Shown one piece after another: positions 34,200 to 46,417 of a stretch of DNA of 64,000 bases. The stretch is from the NCBI GenBank assembly GCA_038030265.1, contig CM075941.1, positions 13,826,001 to 13,890,000 on the forward strand. Direction: 5' to 3'. The notes under the pieces were generated by a model that had not been told where the DNA came from, searched no databases, and saw only the letters and a list, made by a program, of their open reading frames with translations. Both the position numbers and the translations under genes were made by a program. Numbering within the stretch: the first letter of the stretch is position 1; each line of letters begins with the position of its first letter. Source of the stretch: Corythucha ciliata (Eukaryota > Arthropoda > Insecta > Hemiptera > Tingidae).

Positions 34200-35690
34200 T
34201 TTTGAAGCACGATTGGTCCGTTTAGCCATTTTTAAGACTTGACTTGCCAGTCAAACTATTTTATAACGCGAGAGTAGTTAATTCATTCAGTCTTTAGGGT
34301 ATACGTATACGTGTAACGTGTACGTAGGTCAACGTTTAGACTTCGTAACGTGCGGCTTTGGAGCAGATAGTCATTTTGAAGGCGCGAATCGTCATTAACA
34401 CCATCCGTTGCCTCCGTATAGGGCACAAATGATCAGTTTGGCCATTTTTAGATCGTGAATTACCTGTAGAAACATGCCATTTTCGGGGTAAGAGTAGCTA
34501 TTTTGCCATTCTCGGGGCATGAATCGTCAATTTAGGCCTTTTTCAAAAGCTGTGAAGGATCAATTTCGCCATTTTTGACTCGCGAATGGTCGATTTTGCC
34601 ATTGTAAGGATAGAAAATATTCTGTTAAGGCCTTTTCAAAGCGCGAATCATTAGTTCAATCTTTTCAGTCAGTTTTGCCAATTTTAGGACTTGAATAGCC
34701 AATTTGGCAACTTTTACATTGCAAACTGACACGAGGTCATTTCCAGGGCATACATACGATGTTTTCAGGGCACCAATCGCAGATTTGCAGGTTTTAGAGC
34801 GAAAGTTGCGAGTTTGGCCAGTTTTAGAGCTGAAATCGCCAGCTTAGAACTTTTCCAAGTGCCCAATGGTCAGATTGGCTATTTGCAGTCCAGAATGCAG
34901 AAATAATCTGTTCAAGCATATTAAAGGCACGAATTCGTCAGTTTTAGCCATTTTTAGGGCGCGTAGAGTCAATTTCCCCAATTAAAGGGCGCGAATAGTG
35001 CATCAAGCCACGGTGCGACAATGGCCAGTGTGGCCATTTTTGGCGATCGAATGACCATTTAGCCATTTCAAGGGTATTAATATCCTTTTTAGGTTTTTTT
35101 TTCCGGGCGCCGATCGTCAGTTCATTCATTTTTAGGAATTATGTAAAGTCAGTTTGGCCATTTTTAGAACGGGAATAACCAGTTTGGCTACTTTTAGCGC
35201 GTAAATAGTCAGTTAAGTGCGCGAATCGTCAATTTAGATATTTCTAAGACACAAAGAGTCCGTCAAATCAACGCGTGAATAATCAGTTTGGCCATGCCAG
35301 GTGCGTGAGGGGTCGATTTTGCAATTTTCAGGGCAAGCATTATATGTTCACGCATTTTCAGGGTGTGCATCGACAGTTTTGCCATTTTTATGGCGTTTAG
35401 GGTTATATTTAGAGGGGAAATCGTCAGTTAGACTAGTTTTGAGCGCACAAATATTCATTTTATCCCTTAGCCATTTTCAGGGCGGGAACAATGGTCTTTT
35501 CAGCGGTGTGTATACGAATCGTCAGTTTGGTAGTTTTTTAGGGCGCGTGAAGTCAGTTTCATTATTTTTAGAGCGGGAATCTGTCTGTTTGGCTGTTTTC
35601 AAAGGCGAGAATAGTAAGTTTTATCAATTTGGGCTGCGTTTCTAGCTATTTTTCAGCAACGAATGGCTGTCAAGTTATTGGGTTGAAGCA
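34200..35690. repeat. Family B ~30-bp degenerate tandem repeat
   Basis: Repeated CGAATCGTCAGTTT, TTTGCCATTTTTAGGGCG and AATGGTCAGTTTGGCC. Same family as 24.8-26.1 kb. Confidence 0.8.
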
Positions 35691-35749
35691 CAAGCACACA
35701 ATTTTCCAAGCCCCTCCCATGAGAAAATCCTGTATCCGAGGTTTCACGG

Positions 35750-37600
35750 GATGTACACGTTCGTTTTCCGGTGAGTTCGCCGTTTCTAGTGGAGGGGAGA
35801 GGGCGAATTATTGTTTTCTGAGTGAATTTTAGTGAGTTCACGGGCTTGGGGGCAAAATTGTTGTTCTCAAGGTGAGTTTGACGTTTCTGGTGTGATCGCG
35901 CTATCTGGGGGAGACGGGGTCGTTTTTCGAGTGAGTTAGATGTTATGGGAGGGGGGGGGGGTTGCTATTGAAGTTGTCCGTGTGAATCGCAGCGATATTT
36001 AAAAGTAAGTTATTTGTGACGAAATTATAATTTTCTGCCTGAGTTCACGATTTCTGGGGGCTAATATTTCGTTTTTGTTGATTTATATAGTGAGTTTGAA
36101 GTTTCTGGGGGTGAAATTGTCGTTTTGGGATGTGTTCGAGGTTTCAAAGAGTCAAATTTTGTCGTTTGATGGATGTATCCCAAAGTTTCCAGTGGTTGAA
36201 TTTGACGTTTCTTTGGAATTTCACGGCTTCTGGTGGCAAATGAATTTTCGTACCCAGTAAATTCACAGTGCCTTGGGGGGGGGGGCTAATTGCTATTTTC
36301 TGGGCGATTTCCATAGAGGTCGCGGTTTCAGGGGCGACATTTGTTGATCTCAAGGGGAGTTTGACGTATTCTGAGGGTGAAGTTGTAGTTTCTTCGTGAG
36401 TTCGAGTTATTTAGTATAACGTTTAGTCCATCTAAGCAAGAAATTTCAGTTTTTCAAGTGAGTTCTAGTGAGTTGGAGGTTTTTTGGGGGCGAATTGGTG
36501 GAAAAGTTGGAGTTTTCCGGGTAAATTGCAGTGATTTAAAAGTTTTAGTGGCGAAATTACCATTTTCCGGTAGAGTTTGAGGTTTCCTAGTGGCTAATTT
36601 GTCGTTCTTTGTGATGTTTAGTGAGCTCTAGTTTCGGGGGCAACATTATCGTTTTCTGGATGCGTTTCTTGGTTAGTACACGGTTTCTAGGGGCAAAATT
36701 ATCGTTTTCCAATAAATTTCAGGGGAGATGACTTGGGGTTTTTTGGGGCGCGGCGCGGGGGGGCGCATGGGGTTCGCGGTTTTTAGGAAGCGAAATTGTC
36801 GCTCTCGGCGTGAGTTTGACATATCTGAGGATGAAATTGTCGTTTCTACGTGAGTTTGCGTTATCTAGAGCAGAACTTTATTGATGTTTTTTTCGAGTCT
36901 CTAGATGTCTCTAGAGAGTTGGAGATTTCTGGGGGCGTGGGGGAGGAAGGGGAATTGAAATTGAAGTTTTCAGGGTGAATTGCAGTGATTTCAAGTGTCT
37001 CGTGGCTAAATTATCACTTTCTGACAGGCTTTGTGGGTTTTTCGGGGTGTTAGTTTGTCATTTCGGTGTGATTAATAGTTTGCCGGTTTTTTGGGGGAAA
37101 TTATCGCGTTTTTATAGGGTGTGTTTAATATGTTTCTGGAGGAGAAAAATGGTCGTTTTTGGGGTGATTACCAGTGATCTCGAGTTTTCGTAGGGGGGTG
37201 GGGTTTAAATTGTCGTTTTTAGCTGTGTTCGAGGTTTCTGTGGGGTGAAATTGTGGTGATTTTTCGGGTAGCTTCCTAACTTCCTTGTGAATTAGCGATT
37301 TTCAGATTCAAAGACGTTTTCTGAATGTTTTTGATGTATCCGGGGGTGAAATTGTCGTTTTTGGAGTCAGTTTGTTGTTACAGGGGGAGGGGGGGATTGT
37401 CGTTCACTAGGGGCATCTTCAGTGAGTTTGATGGCACTGAGGCCGAATTTCACGCTTTCAGTATGTTTTTGACGTTTCTGTGAGCGATATTTGTCTACTC
37501 GGGGTTTTGGAGGCGGCGTTGTTGTTACTTGGGTGAGTTATACCGGTTTCTTGGTGTGATCTCGGTGGGGGGGGGATTATCATTTTATAGGTGTATTATT
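35750..37600. repeat. Family D ~40-bp degenerate tandem repeat
   Basis: GAGTTTGACGTTTCTGGGGG alternates with CGAAATTGTCGTTTTCTGGG, giving a ~40-bp unit made of two ~20-bp halves. G runs are frequent. No coding potential; one frame at 36,075-36,260 is made of the repeat. Confidence 0.8.
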
Positions 37601-38835
37601 ATTATCATTATTATGGTGTTGGTTTTATACACAACAAAATGAAGTTCAGTGGCTAAATTTGAATGTAGGTGTTGGGATGGGCCAAGTAGCGGAGAAGCCC
37701 CAGTTTCCATAAAGGTTGAAGCGGCTTGATTGCCGAGCAGGGCCGTTCTCGAATTTCAGGGCCTGTTGGGGGTCCCCTGCACCGTTTACGACAATCGGTC
37801 GGCATCCCAATAGAGAAAAAATTGTTCAAGCGATCAAAAGTTGGGAGGGGGTCGGAAAAATTTATTGTGTCGTGCTATAATATAGCAGCGAACTGTTTGG
37901 CAAAGAAAATGACAGAAATGAGCACTTTCTCCCTTTAAAAAATGATGTTTGACGCTTCAAAATATCTCCTAGCTAACAACGTCCTTTTAATATATGTACG
38001 ATAAATCCCTGACAAAAGCTAGCGCGCTAAGGCCTAATTTCGCAATAAAAGCTTCGAAACTTAACGTACTACCCGCACTCCACCCCTTCCGACACATAGT
38101 TCAAAAACCATTCCTGCCTAAACTTTCAGCTCAGGTTTGTAAAAGGTGTTTCGGGATTGATGAGGGGTGAAGGGGGAGGGGAGAACTTTTAGCCCCATTG
38201 TTCGCCTTATGACTAATAGTGAATTAAATCAGAACATCGGATCAGAAGCCCCTTCGGGGCGCTGTCATATCGTCCGTAAAGGAGGACCATTGCTATATTT
38301 GGAGCAAAAGAAAAAAAGGCCTACCATCTCTTCCCACGCTCGGTAAAAGAGTCGATGGGTGGGGGGGGGGGGTCGCCGTTGTGTAAGAACAACAACAAGC
38401 CGCGAGTGTGTGCGAGGCAGAGACGAAGAGAGTGAAATCATCGGTACAACGTAATTCTTCGAATTCCTTCTTGGGACTTGAAACCTCGGAGAGATTGAAG
38501 TTCAGGAAGAAAAAAAACTGTGCCGGGGCCAATTTTTATTTGGGGTAACTACTAACGCGATGGATCATGGCATCAATCAAAAATTGTTGAAATCACACAC
38601 TTTCCAACGTTTTTTGGTTTGGTTCCAAAGTTTTAAACAATTAATTGTATTTTACTCGACGTCTTCATGCAAACGGAACCGTGAAATGTCCCCCCCACTC
38701 CTATGAAACACCTTCACCTTCAAGTGATGATGTAAGGCTTTTTTCCTATTTTTTTTCCTCTTCTCTCCTTTTTTCTTCTTTAATTTCGTTTTACCTACCT
38801 GTGGAACCGGTAATGAGGATTTTCCTGATGTGTAG
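37601..38835. other. Spacer without a firmly supported gene
   Basis: Begins with an ATT/ATC microsatellite (37,600-37,615). A weak minus-strand exon-like segment lies at about 38,325-38,484 and is described in the findings. Confidence 0.35.
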
Positions 38836-38952
38836 GACGAGATACTCCAGGTGGCCCATTTATATAATGCAGAGTTCCGGCCAAACTTCCCAATCGGGAA
38901 ACAGGCTGTTAGAATTCTAGCCTCTTTCTATGGGTACAACGTCGCAAGGTCC
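38836..38952 (+). CDS. Candidate internal exon of unknown gene
   Basis: After a long pyrimidine tract (about 38,740-38,800) and a TGATGTGTAG acceptor, the frame reads DEILQVAHLYNAEFRPNF, then PIGKQAVRILASFYGYNVAR, up to a consensus donor (TCC|GTGAGT at 38,953). The frame has a stop (TAG) inside the acceptor itself, so it is open only as an exon. The sequence has the look of a helical folded domain. I do not recognise the family. A donor-like GAT|GTAAGG at 38,732 lies 104 bases upstream in matching phase, but no start or acceptor was found for a preceding exon. Confidence 0.4.
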
Positions 38953-40320
38953 GTGAGTTCTCTTGTCCGCTTGAAGTGAAATGAAAGAGAGAGAGAGTGA
39001 ATGAGGGGAGAGAGAAAAAGAATGAAAGAGAAAAATAGGGACGCAAATCAATTTTACCGCAGCCCCATGTAAAGCTCTGAACAATTTACCTTTTGAACAG
39101 TCAGCACTCCCTTGACGGTTTCAGGACCACACATAAGTAATTTTTAAGGTTCTTTATATTTCTTAAAATTACATTTCAAGGCGTTAAGAGCTCGCCTCCA
39201 CCCCCTCCACACTCCTCCAAAAAAAAGTAAAATTCGTACCTGAGACGCGTACAGTAATAATTACTTTTGACTAATTACCGGTAAGGCGTTCCCCAAGCGG
39301 CCAAGTGAATTTTTTAACAGGCGGAACCTCCTTCATCAACCCAAAACGATTGGACATTCGAAATGCTGCAGATGTCTTTTAAAGGGGGCGGTCTAAAAGT
39401 ATAAAAATTTATCTGTAGGAATAAAGACAACCTACCCCCCCCCCTTGTTTTATACGTATATTGTTAAAAGAGAGAAAACGTCTTGGGGAGTCACCAAAAA
39501 AGCTTCAAAAGTCTTTTTCAGCTGTCTCCCTCTTACTCATTTATAAAAATGTTATTACAAATTGTCGGGGCCGGTCGTCGTCTTTGAACCACACAAAAAG
39601 AAAACGAATTGGTTTGGTGGGCGGGGGTGGGTGAAGAGGGGCGATGAAGAAGAAGAAAAGAAGACGATGAAGGAGAGGGAAGTTATAGGCATCAACCCCC
39701 AAAAGAGTGTTGTGGTCTGTGATTTCGGGTGCTTTTTCCGCCTCGTTATTTTCACTCCCTATTTACACGGTTAAGTTGACAATAGGTAGTCCTAGTAAAA
39801 CGCAACCTTTGGAGACTTCCATTTCAGTTTCTCTCGTTCCTTTTATTGGATTTTGACGAAGGGAAGAGGGGTCAGCAGTGGGAGAGGGGGTAAAGAAATT
39901 AACGGTGAACGGAATTCATCACGCCAGGAGGGGGGGGGGCTTTGTGGTTAACGAATTCGTTATTGCAATAACTCTGACTTTAGGATTACATGCTCTCCTT
40001 CGACTTATTACACCACGACTCAAAATTCAGAAATATATGACCATGATTGGGGTGCTCAAGTGTGGGATTCAAGCCAGTCATCAGACAGAGACAACAGTGT
40101 GTTGTGGAAGGCAGCCGACACCGGCAAAAACACATCCCCCCCCCCCAGCTTGCGTTTGAGCTCTTCCTTGGCAACTTTCGGACTTTTTCAAAAATTTCCC
40201 ACGTACGGCGCGGCGATTATATAGTGGCCAATTTTTACCATTTTGAGGGGAATTTTTCCGAGAATTTCTATTTGAGCCGCGGGTACGGCTTACGAGACGG
40301 CCCTGAAGCTTTCAATTCTG
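38953..40320. other. Spacer without a supported gene
   Basis: GA-rich microsatellite near 38,985-39,030; C9-C10 runs at 39,436 and 40,137; a G9 run at 39,930. No exon is supported. Confidence 0.4.
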
Positions 40321-40860
40321 CCTGAATTAAAAATTAAGACCCTAAATTTGCAATTTTGCCGAAATTAAGACCCGGAACTGCCAACTTCGCGGTTTTTCAT
40401 CCAGGAACTCACTAATATTTAGCTCCGAATGATGTAACTCAGCGCTTATTCGTCTAGCTTTTGGCACTCTCGGGGCCGGCTTGACCAGCAGCCACTGCCA
40501 CTAAAAAAAGGTCCCGATACAATTTCACCAAAATTAAGAACCGAAACAACTTCACTGAAATAAAGCCACGAAACACGCATTTTCGGGAGTTAAAATCGAA
40601 AGTCGCATTGCCGCGGATATTCGGGAAACTACCAATTTCCTACGCATGTTCTAGACTCTGTTGGGGCCGTTTATCCTGGCTCCCACCGCCACAAAGAGCC
40701 CCCCCCCCCAAAAAAAACTCGCAATTTCGCTAAAACTAAGACTCTGAAGTTGCAATATTGCTTACATTAAGACCCGAAACTGTCAATTACACGGATTTCC
40801 GGCCTGTATAACTTGTAATTTCGCTGAAATTAGAACCCAAACTGGCAAAACTTTGCAAAA
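40320..40860. repeat. Degenerate short repeat around AAATTAAGACCCGAAACTG
   Basis: AATTAAGACCCGAAACTG, CAATTTCGCTGAAATTA and TTCGCGGATTTCC recur at irregular 30-50 base spacing. Old tandem repeat. Confidence 0.6.
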
Positions 40861-41237
40861 AAAATTGCACCTAAGGTGCGGTCCAGTCTCCGTTTCGACC
40901 TCAGACCTTTCCGCTACCAGAGCTACTAGGTCCTGGTCTCATCAGTCCGACAATTGAGCCGAGTACGGAGCCGATGCACCACCCCTTACCGGGAACGGAG
41001 GTGCCACAGCACTACGATCCCCGCCCCCGGCGCTCCAGCACCCTATCCAGCAAAACCGAGTCAGGGATGACCCGGTTCACCAGGACTGATGAGAAAGGGC
41101 GAAACGGGGACGGGGGAGGTTGTGGCTTGGCGCTACGGCCGAGTTCAACAAAGAACGACAAAGATGTTGGGGGCAGGACACACGAAACAATCACAAAAAA
41201 TTGCACCGAAGGTGCGGTCCAGTCTCCGTTTCGACCT
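40857..41237 (-). repeat. Segment bounded by ~43-bp direct repeats, possible SINE
   Basis: TTGCACCTAAGGTGCGGTCC with CAGTCTCCGTTTCGACCT occurs at 40,865 and again, nearly identical, at 41,201. On the minus strand the enclosed part has box A-like (GGCTCAATTGTCGG) and box B-like (GAGGTCGAAACGG) words and ends in GGTGCAATTTTTT, so a pol III-type SINE is possible. Duplication by unequal exchange is the alternative. Confidence 0.4.
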
Positions 41238-41249
41238 TTTCGCCGTTTT

Positions 41250-41480
41250 GAGCCTCGCTGTGGTTGGATCATTTACTGGGGTCGTGGTTGGGACTTCTGT
41301 GTGGTCAGAGTTTCTCGCTGTGGCGCGAGTTCGGAGCTTCGCTGTGGCTACGGACTTTGCTACGGTTTAAAGCATTGCTTTTGGCATTGTTATCCTGAGA
41401 TTTGGAGCTTTGCTAAGGTTTGGAGCTTCACTGTAGTTACAGCTTTACTGAGGTTAGAACTTGTTGGCGTTACAGCTTTA
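41250..41480. repeat. Short degenerate repeat around TTTGGAGCTTCGCTGTGG
   Basis: GAGCTTCGCTGTGGCTAC, TTTGGAGCTTTGCTAAGG and TTACAGCTTTACTGAGG recur at about 30 bases. An open frame of 220 codons spans 40,974-41,636 but is built from this repeat and the neighbouring SINE-like piece. Confidence 0.55.
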
Positions 41481-41999
41481 TGTGTTCCGGCCAGAGGTGT
41501 AGAGTTTAGGTTTTGTTGGGGGGGGGGGGCAAAATTAGCTGGGATAGATGGGGGGGGGGCGGGAAGGTTAAGTATTGAAATTTCGCAGTACCTAATTAAA
41601 GAACAACAAAATAATATAACTGAGCACAAAGCGTAAGAACAAAAATGTCATTTTTGAACTGGGGAATCTAACTGATAATAAGGGGAGTGTATTAGGCTGT
41701 TTGTCATCACCCGATTAGACGGTGATTTTGCTCCATTCGACCATTTTCAGTGCATGCGACTTCGAGAATTGAATGTCGCTGGTCCTCAGCAAATTGTGTA
41801 GCCGATTATTTCATTCTGCCCGCGAAATCGCTACTCTGAGAAGGCACACTCATTGTTCTTGGGGCCAACACTTGGCCGCTTGGAAAAAGCGATGCATTTG
41901 TGATTAATAAGTGAACAAACGCGATAATTATCGGTTTCTCAATGTAACGTTCAGTATAAAAATGAGAAAGAATAACTGATTCCTGATTTATAAAAGCCA

Positions 42000-43474
42000 T
42001 TTGGCGGGTGGAATTGAGAAAAAACGAAAATTCGTGGCTAAAAGTAAGAAAAAAATCGCGGCTAACATTGAGAAAAAGGCTAATTCGGAGCGAAAATGGA
42101 GAAAAATTGCTAATTTGGGGAATGAAAACGCTACATTACGGGTAAAATAAGCCCGCACCCGCACCTAAAATTGTGAAAAATGCTAAATCACGACAAAAAA
42201 TTGAGATACATCACTATTTCGCGGGATAAAACGCCAATTCGTGGGTAAAATTGAGGAAAAGCATTATTTCACTGATAAAACTGAGGAAAAGTGCTAATTC
42301 GAGGCTGAAATTAAGAAATGTCCCTAATTCAAGGGATAAAAACCGCTAAATCACGGCTGAAATTGAAAAAAAATCGCTAACTAAGCGCTAATTCAAAGCT
42401 CAAACTTGGAAAAACATTAATTAACGCCTGAAATTGAAGAAATTCAAAGCCAATTCACAGATTCTGAAGCCAAGTTTGTGATTGTGACTAAAATAGAGAA
42501 GAGAAAAGTCGCTATTCTCGGCCAGAATTGTGAAACTTAAAAAGTCGATAATTTGAGGGGTACCTAATTTATGGGTAAAGTATGGGAAAAGCGCTCATTC
42601 GCGCCTAATAAATTGAGTAAAATGCCAATTCGCGACTTCTTAAACCAATTTTGCGTCTAAAACAGAGGAAAAGCGCAAAATTACGGCTTCAAAAATACGA
42701 AAATCGCTGATCGGGAATATGCACAAATTCACTGCTTAAATGGAGAAAAACACTGGCTGGCGGCTAAAATTGAAAATATGCCAATTCATCGGCTTAGTGC
42801 CAATTTTGCCACAGTAAAATGGAGAAAAATTCGAGAGAAAGTCGCCACCAATTCGCTAATTCGTGGATGAAATTGAGAAAAAGTGCTATTTCGCGGCTAA
42901 AATATTGAAAAAGGCTTACCTTAAAGGCTTGCTTAAATTGAGAAAAATCGCTTCTACGCGGATAAGATGCAGAAAAATCGCTAATTCGTGGTTTAAATTA
43001 AGAAAATACCGCTACTCATCGCTATACCATAGTACATCACCCTTTGCTGGACGATATTGTTGAAAATCAGGTGAAAATATTGGTAGCGGGGGGGGGGGTG
43101 GCGAAAAGGTACCTTTGCCCACCCAATAGGAACATTGGGTGGGCGATGGCCCATCTCGCCTCCCTAACTCTACGCCTCTGCCTGTTTTGGCTGTTTTTGG
43201 GCCCAGCCCACGGCTAAAATTACGAAAAATCGCCTAATCCGTCGATGAAATTGAGTAAAAGCGCTAATTACCCAATAACATGTTGGGGAAAACGTTAATT
43301 TGCGGATAAAAATGAAAAAAATTTCTTATTCGCGGCTAAAATTGAGAAAACGCCAATCCGTATCTTGTAAAGGATATTCCGAGGCTAAATCTAAGAAAAA
43401 GTGCTGAACCATAAATAATTGAAATGAAATGGCCATTTTGGGGCTACTATTAAAACAAACGCCTTACTAGCGGC
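42000..43474. repeat. Family A ~30-bp tandem repeat, reverse orientation
   Basis: GCTAATTCGCGGCTAAAATT and GAGAAAAA monomers at about 30 bp run through the whole stretch, interrupted near 43,040-43,190 by G-rich unique sequence. Confidence 0.8.
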
Positions 43475-44017
43475 TAATGTTGAAAAAATCACTAATTATA
43501 GCGCGGCTGAAATTAAGGAAACCTCTAAATTTCTGCTCAAATTGAGAAAAAGGGCTAATTCGCGGCTAAAAATTGAGCAAAACGCCAATTTGTAGCAAAA
43601 ATTGATAAAAATCTCGAGTTCATGGAATAATTACATAAGTGATACGTTCACGTTCAAATTCAGAAAAGTGCTAATTTCCTGCTGCAAATTGAGACCACAA
43701 ATAAGTTGCATTCAGAAGCCGAGAATTGGAGTATTTTAATTTTGAACATTTATTGGGATTTTTGTCCATTTTATGCGCTAATTAGCGCTTTTTCTCAATT
43801 TCCAGCAGGAAATTAGCACTTTTCTGAATTTGAACGTAAACGTGAACGTATCACTTAAGTAATTATTCCATGAACTAGAGATTTTTATCAATTTTTGCTA
43901 CAAATTGGCGTTTTGCTCAATTTTCAGCCGCGAATTAGCCCTTTTTCTCAATTTGAGCAGAAATTTAGAGTTTTCCTTAATTTCAGCCGCGCTATAATTA
44001 GTGATTTTTCAATATTA
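43475..44017. repeat. Large palindrome, ~225-bp arms, ~97-bp spacer
   Basis: The left arm (43,475-43,694) and right arm (43,792-44,017) are near-perfect reverse complements, including unusual words such as AAGTGATACGTTCACG and CATGGAATAATTAC. Only a handful of substitutions and a 6-base indel separate them. Both arms are family A repeat, but the arm identity is far above the identity between neighbouring monomers. Confidence 0.9.
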
Positions 44018-44029
44018 GCCGTTACGTTA

Positions 44030-44877
44030 GTACACGCTAGCGGCAATTTTGCCGCATCACCATTTTCATGAGTTTTCATGATGCGTTAACGAATTTTTCT
44101 CATTAGTCATATGACTGGATTTCCAATAGTAGAGTTAAGGCTTTTCGTCGAAATATTTGCTATCATTAGAAATAAATAAAAATTTCCTGAGAAGTTGAAA
44201 AAAGTATTCTCCAACTCGAATTATATACGTAACTATAACAGTTGTCTTGATCACCTCGACCTGGGAATAAGTGCAGCACTTCATCGCACATGTGGGAAAT
44301 GAAGTGAGGAGGGGTGGATAAACGAAAAATCGGCTACGCAAATGTGTAAAAGAGACATGGGAAAGAGAATGGTGGACATGTGAGGAAGGAAAATAACGTG
44401 CTGTCGACCCCCCCCCCCTAATCCCTTGATTTATGTTCTTTTATTGGTTTTATTTTTTTTATTCATGTCTTAGCCCCTGGCTTCCAAACCAACCATGATC
44501 ACATCTACTAGATTGTAATAAAAAAAGATAATATCGCGAAATTGAAAAAACGTACAATGAAAACGATAAAATTTGGAAAATATTTTGTATAAAAAGTTGA
44601 CAAATGCTCTTCCACGTTCACTCATCAGCTCCAGAACCCCAGTTGAAATTTTGTTAACGTAACTGCACGCTAGCGGCAAAACACCCGCACACGGAACTTC
44701 GCAACTTTGACGGCTCGTACACAATTGATCAATGAGTTGAGGATCTCGGACAGTTATGTGTTATGCTCCCCAATCATTCAAATGATGATACCTGGACCAC
44801 CGTTCATCAATCCTAAACGCTTAAAGAATTATTAGAGTTTTTCAAAAAATGCGGCAAAATCCTCGCTTAGCGTGCAC
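44030..44877. mobile_element. ~850-bp element with imperfect terminal inverted repeats and TA duplication
   Basis: The left end GTACACGCTAGCGGCAATTT (continuing TGCCGC) matches the right end read in reverse, GTGCACGCTAAGCGAGGATT (continuing TTGCCGC). TA flanks both ends (44,028-44,029 and 44,878-44,879), as for Tc1/mariner-type insertion. A third copy of the end motif (CTGCACGCTAGCGGCAAAAC) lies inside at about 44,661. No transposase motifs were found, so it is non-autonomous or decayed. Confidence 0.65.
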
Positions 44878-44879
44878 TA

Positions 44880-46417
44880 GAGGGTTATATTATACATATG
44901 TATATCATTGGGAGATTCCGAAAGTCTCCGTTAAACGGATTTGTTTTCCTGTCGACCACTCTCAAAATGCGTCTGATCTGACGGGAAGTCCCAAAAACCG
45001 TCAAATTGGCAACGCTGCATATCATGAGCTTCTGATGAATAATTACGATTGACTGTAACAATTATGAACATTGAAAAAATGTCTGGCCTATTATAATGAA
45101 AATGGAGAACACCGCCTAAAAGGAGGACGGTGCGCGCGGTTGTTTGGATAGAACTCTGGGCCAAGAAAAGAGAAATTGACCCTTCCTTTACACCAACTTC
45201 CCCACTAATCACGCCATCCAACCGATTGCCAACGAAAAAAGAATAATATTGTAATTACTTATAAAGCCCCAGGTTTCCAAGTCTTAGGGGTGAGAGAGAG
45301 AGAGAGTGAGTGAGTGGGTGAGTGAGAGAGACAGACTGAGTGGGAAATAGGAATAATAATAATAAAAAAAACAGGATGGACGTGGCGGTGGCTTAAAAAC
45401 GCCTTTGGTACTGGCCAAGAGCGTGGAAAGGGGTGGCGTTGAAAGTACAGGATACATGCGGTGGTCACGATAAATAAATTTGAACCTCTTAAAAAAAAAA
45501 AATAAAAAAAAAAAAAAAAAAAGTGTATGTACGAAGCCGACCCCCCACCACTCAATACCCTTTGATGAGTGGACTTGCGGAAAAAAAAAAGTTGAGTGGG
45601 GGAAAGGTGGGGATAATGACAAAACCGTAGTGGTGGTATATACGAAAGAGGGTGGGCCTGAAAAACGATGTTGAAGAAGACGAAAGAAGAAGAGGAAGAA
45701 ACGGACCAGTTGGCGTTTAGAGATCCGATAGGTGGCGTTGTATTCACTCTCGGGGAGGGGGGGAATCACAGTCACAGTGCGAAAAAGGAACAAAAAAGAA
45801 TAAAAAACAACAAAAGATCAGTTTGTCTTTAGAGAGTGGCGAGACAACGATAGGGGGAAAAATACTAGAAAGAGAAAGAAAAAAAGTTATGACGCGAGTC
45901 TCCGCGTACTATGTGTGTAGAAGTTTGAAGTGATTTTTTTTCTTTTTTTTTTTTTTTTTACTTTAGTGATTGTGTCGGGCCTTGTTACCCCGCCTTTCCT
46001 GTCATGTATCTTCTCTACGCGCGAGTCACCACTAGTCCAACCCTTAGAGCCGCCTCCACCCTCATTCTGTCTCCCGGCTTTAACTCGTTAACGCCGGCAT
46101 CCCTTGTTCACGATACGCGAGTACGCGGTTGACAATATCGCGAACTTAATTTTTTTTAACGAATCGGATGTTTTGTTACATTTTTGTTTAAAATTGTTGA
46201 ATTTTTAATTTTTACGGGGGTGGTTTTTGTGTTTGACTTCGGTAATAAAGGACCATTGCAAAGTTTTTACGGAGAGGGATGCTGTCGCTTTGAATTTTGT
46301 TTTGTTTTTCAAATGAAAAAAGGGCTGTCATCCGCAGCCGTTTAGGCTGGCAGTTCGCAGATATGATTCGGTGTGGCCAGTGTGTGACCGCGACACACAG
46401 ATTCTGGTTTTAAGGAT
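44880..46417. other. Spacer and presumed 5' region of the vein-like gene
   Basis: Contains GA/GT microsatellites (45,290-45,330), long A and T runs, and the untranslated leader of the next gene in its last part. Long minus-strand frames here (45,259-45,793) are low-complexity Phe/Ser/Pro made by homopolymers. No clear TATA box was identified. Confidence 0.4.

Noticed and set aside
40974..41636. 220-codon + open frame
   Set aside because: It crosses a SINE-like unit, a short tandem repeat and G10 runs; composition changes abruptly and no domain is seen.
45259..45793. Two long overlapping minus-strand frames
   Set aside because: Phe/Ser/Leu/Pro low complexity produced by A/T runs and GA/GT microsatellites.
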